Shown here one piece after another: positions 22,257-22,691 of a DNA stretch of 22,691 bases (positions within the stretch are counted from its first letter, which is position 1; each line of letters starts with the position of its first letter). A model generated the notes under the pieces. It saw nothing but the letters and a program-made list of their open reading frames with translations, had not been told where the DNA came from and did not search any database. Both the position numbers and the translations under genes were made by a program. Source of the DNA: Treponema sp. (GTDB taxonomy: Bacteria; Spirochaetota; Spirochaetia; Treponematales; Breznakiellaceae); contig JAITES010000071.1 in assembly GCA_031281925.1 (NCBI GenBank), positions 1-22,691 on the forward strand, read 5' to 3'.

Positions 22257-22691
22257 CTATACCTTTATCCTGAGCTTTCTGCCGAGTATTCCCGTGGGCC
22301 TGATCAGCAAAACGATGATCAGTATACCGAAGGAAATCGCATCGCTGTACTGGCTGGAAATAAAACCCTTGGTCATGGTTTCCGCTATGCCGAGGATAAA
22401 GCCTCCCAGCATGGCGCCGGGGACGGAACCGATACCGCCCAAAACCGCCGCGACAAAGGCTTTGAGACCCGGCATCATGCCCATAAGGGGATTTACCTGG
22501 GGATAGGCCGAGGCATAGAGTACACCGCCGGCAGCGGCAAGCACAGAACCCAATGCGAAGGTAAAGGATATGATCCCGTTTACGGAGATCCCCATAAGGC
22601 TGGCGGCATTCATGTCGAAAGAGACCGCCCGCATGGCCTTGCCCCGTTTTGTATAGTTTATCAGTAAAGTCAGAACGAGCATGAGGAAGGC
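22257..22691 (-). CDS. livH: Branched-chain amino acid ABC transporter permease LivH, C-terminal half
   Basis: The C-terminal half (144 residues) of the second Liv permease; the frame continues open through the right window edge, so the start and about 150 residues are missing. Recognisable LivH features are the coupling loop GKAMRAVSFDMNAASLMGIS, FVAAVLGGIGSVPGAMLGGF and a final ILIIVLLIRPTGILG. At least three membrane helices remain. The methionine near 22682 is internal rather than a start. The gene runs directly into livM with 1 bp between them. A substrate-binding protein gene (LivJ/K type) is not in the window and may lie upstream. Confidence 0.94.
   Translation of the reverse strand, partial: AFLMLVLTLLINYTKRGKAMRAVSFDMNAASLMGISVNGIISFTFALGSVLAAAGGVLYASAYPQVNPLMGMMPGLKAFVAAVLGGIGSVPGAMLGGFILGIAETMTKGFISSQYSDAISFGILIIVLLIRPTGILGRKLRIKV

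Overview
This 22.7 kb window looks like chromosome from a spirochaete of the Treponema/Spirochaeta lineage. The assignment rests on an A/V-type rather than F-type ATPase operon, a moderately GC-rich coding style with strong Shine-Dalgarno sites, and the mix of an MCP, a Liv transporter and sugar-metabolism genes familiar from free-living or gut treponemes. This is inference from gene content; no rRNA is present to confirm it. I count 26 protein genes. All are on the minus strand except the partial chemotaxis receptor at the left edge. I found no tRNA, rRNA, CRISPR array or insertion sequence, and no gene-free stretch longer than about 150 bp.

Read in the direction of minus-strand transcription (right to left), the window opens with a branched-chain amino acid ABC transporter: livH (cut by the edge), livM, livG and livF. 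It is followed 4 bp later by a CBS-CBS-ACT sensor protein. A promoter-like sequence with an inverted repeat near the predicted start site precedes secG. A stand-alone PTS EIIA-type protein comes next and runs almost without gaps into the ATPase operon: a G/H-like coiled-coil stalk subunit, then C, I, K, F, E, A and B. The order resembles the Thermus and Enterococcus V-ATPase operons.

After atpB the ATPase operon is interrupted by about 2.9 kb: a GH31 alpha-glycosidase and a Phd/VapC toxin-antitoxin pair with its own near-consensus promoter and palindromic operator. The central-stalk gene atpD lies beyond these, followed by a universal stress protein whose start overlaps the atpD stop, and a small flavodoxin-like protein. 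Because atpD is separated from atpA/atpB, its transcription may depend on the toxin-antitoxin promoter or on an AT-rich spacer of its own. This is the most interesting arrangement in the window.

The left third holds protein quality-control genes: a J-domain protein overlapping map (methionine aminopeptidase), then an HtrA/Deg protease ending in a clear intrinsic terminator. A Gfo/Idh/MocA oxidoreductase starts immediately after that terminator and converges on the MCP. I see no wholly new system. The best leads are regulatory: the interrupted ATPase operon, the EIIA and stress-protein genes attached to it, and several inverted repeats at promoters.
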